Source of the DNA: Anaerozeibacter quisquiliarum
GTDB lineage: Bacteria > Bacillota > Clostridia > Christensenellales > Aristaeellaceae
DNA length: 13,523 nt
Direction: 5' to 3' (one strand)
NCBI GenBank assembly: GCA_051162045.1
Contig: JBISDI010000058.1
Below the pieces are notes generated by a model. It saw only the letters and a program-made list of their open reading frames with translations. It was not told the origin of the DNA and did no database searches. Below, piece by piece: positions 13,300 to 13,523 of this stretch. The stretch's first letter is position 1; the number at the start of each line of letters is the position of its first letter. The position numbers were made by a program, and so were the translations under genes.

Positions 13300-13523
13300 T
13301 TAGACGACAAAGCCAGAACACCAAAAGCCCGCGAACACCGAGAAAATCGGATGTTCACGGGCCTTGGCGTTTTGCCCATAAGGCATGCCTTCATCGGTAT
13401 ACACCTTCACGAATTCCCATTCGGCCTTGGAGCGGATATACTGCGCGTAGCAATCCGCCTGCGCTTCCGAGTGCCGCGGATCGGCATGGCGGTAAAGCGG
13501 TTCGGTGTCGCGGGCGTCCCCAT
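13300..13523 (-). pseudogene. Decayed serine-recombinase N-terminal fragment (partial)
   Basis: The open frame entering from the right edge reads HSEAQADCYAQYIRSKAEWE, then FVKVYTDEG and NAKAREH. This matches the part of the large serine recombinase (resolvase/integrase) catalytic domain where intact proteins have EAQ...YYxxYI...PEWEFVxVYxDEGISGTxxKxR. After that Arg the similarity stops, the sequence forms a terminator-like hairpin, and TAA follows at 13300. The catalytic Ser motif expected just upstream (RVST type) is not recognisable at the window edge. It is thus a truncated, non-functional piece of an integrase from an integrative element. More of it may lie beyond the window. Confidence 0.6.
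13323..13362 (-). terminator. Terminator-like hairpin
   Basis: Minus-strand stem of about 14 pairs (GCCCG-TGAACA-CCGA region against TCGG-GTTC-CGGGC) with one mismatch, one bulge and a 5-nt loop, then TTTT. It interrupts the recombinase fragment exactly where similarity to the family ends. Confidence 0.5.

Overview
The window looks like chromosomal DNA of a moderately GC-rich Firmicute, most likely of class Clostridia. The reasons are strong AGGAGG-type ribosome binding sites, sigma-A-like promoters, a GHKL/LytTR two-component pair, a Big_2 lipoprotein and an MMPL/heptad-repeat export locus controlled by a TetR-type regulator. The placement rests on gene content only; there is no rRNA or tRNA to confirm it.

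Layout. (1) 73-5383: a TetR-family regulator on the minus strand, divergent from a plus-strand operon of three genes: an MMPL/RND-type permease, a secreted heptad-repeat coiled-coil protein, and a lipoprotein with nine tandem 18-bp PEAT repeats and a Big_2 domain. The two promoters are face to face and share almost the same -10 box; a good inverted repeat sits beside them as a candidate TetR operator. (2) 5384-6098: no intact gene. It holds a terminator-like hairpin, a 167-bp imperfect palindrome with 8-bp exact terminal inverted repeats (MITE- or REP-like), a second strong hairpin with a T-run, and a broken ImmA/IrrE-type metallopeptidase remnant. (3) 6099-8534, minus strand: a secreted metallophosphoesterase with an extra C-terminal domain, and a small Cys-rich protein of unknown function. 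(4) 8685-10942, minus strand: a GHKL sensor kinase and LytTR response regulator in one operon, with a near-consensus promoter and a long leader that contains a possible 67-codon ORF. (5) 10943-11381: no intact gene; a coding-like frame with three stops and a likely extended -10 promoter. (6) 11382-13142, plus strand: a large CrtC/AttH (lipocalin-like) protein. (7) 13143-13523: hairpins and a decayed serine-recombinase fragment that runs off the window edge.

How it fits together. The best functional unit is the TetR-controlled operon. The permease would sit in the membrane, the coiled-coil protein outside it, and the lipoprotein would be tethered to the outer face, which suggests a cell-envelope export or remodelling machine. 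The kinase/regulator pair resembles AgrC/AgrA, but no AgrB or clear pheromone gene is visible. The remnants (peptidase, recombinase, palindrome, interrupted frame) suggest a chromosomal region that has repeatedly gained and lost mobile DNA.
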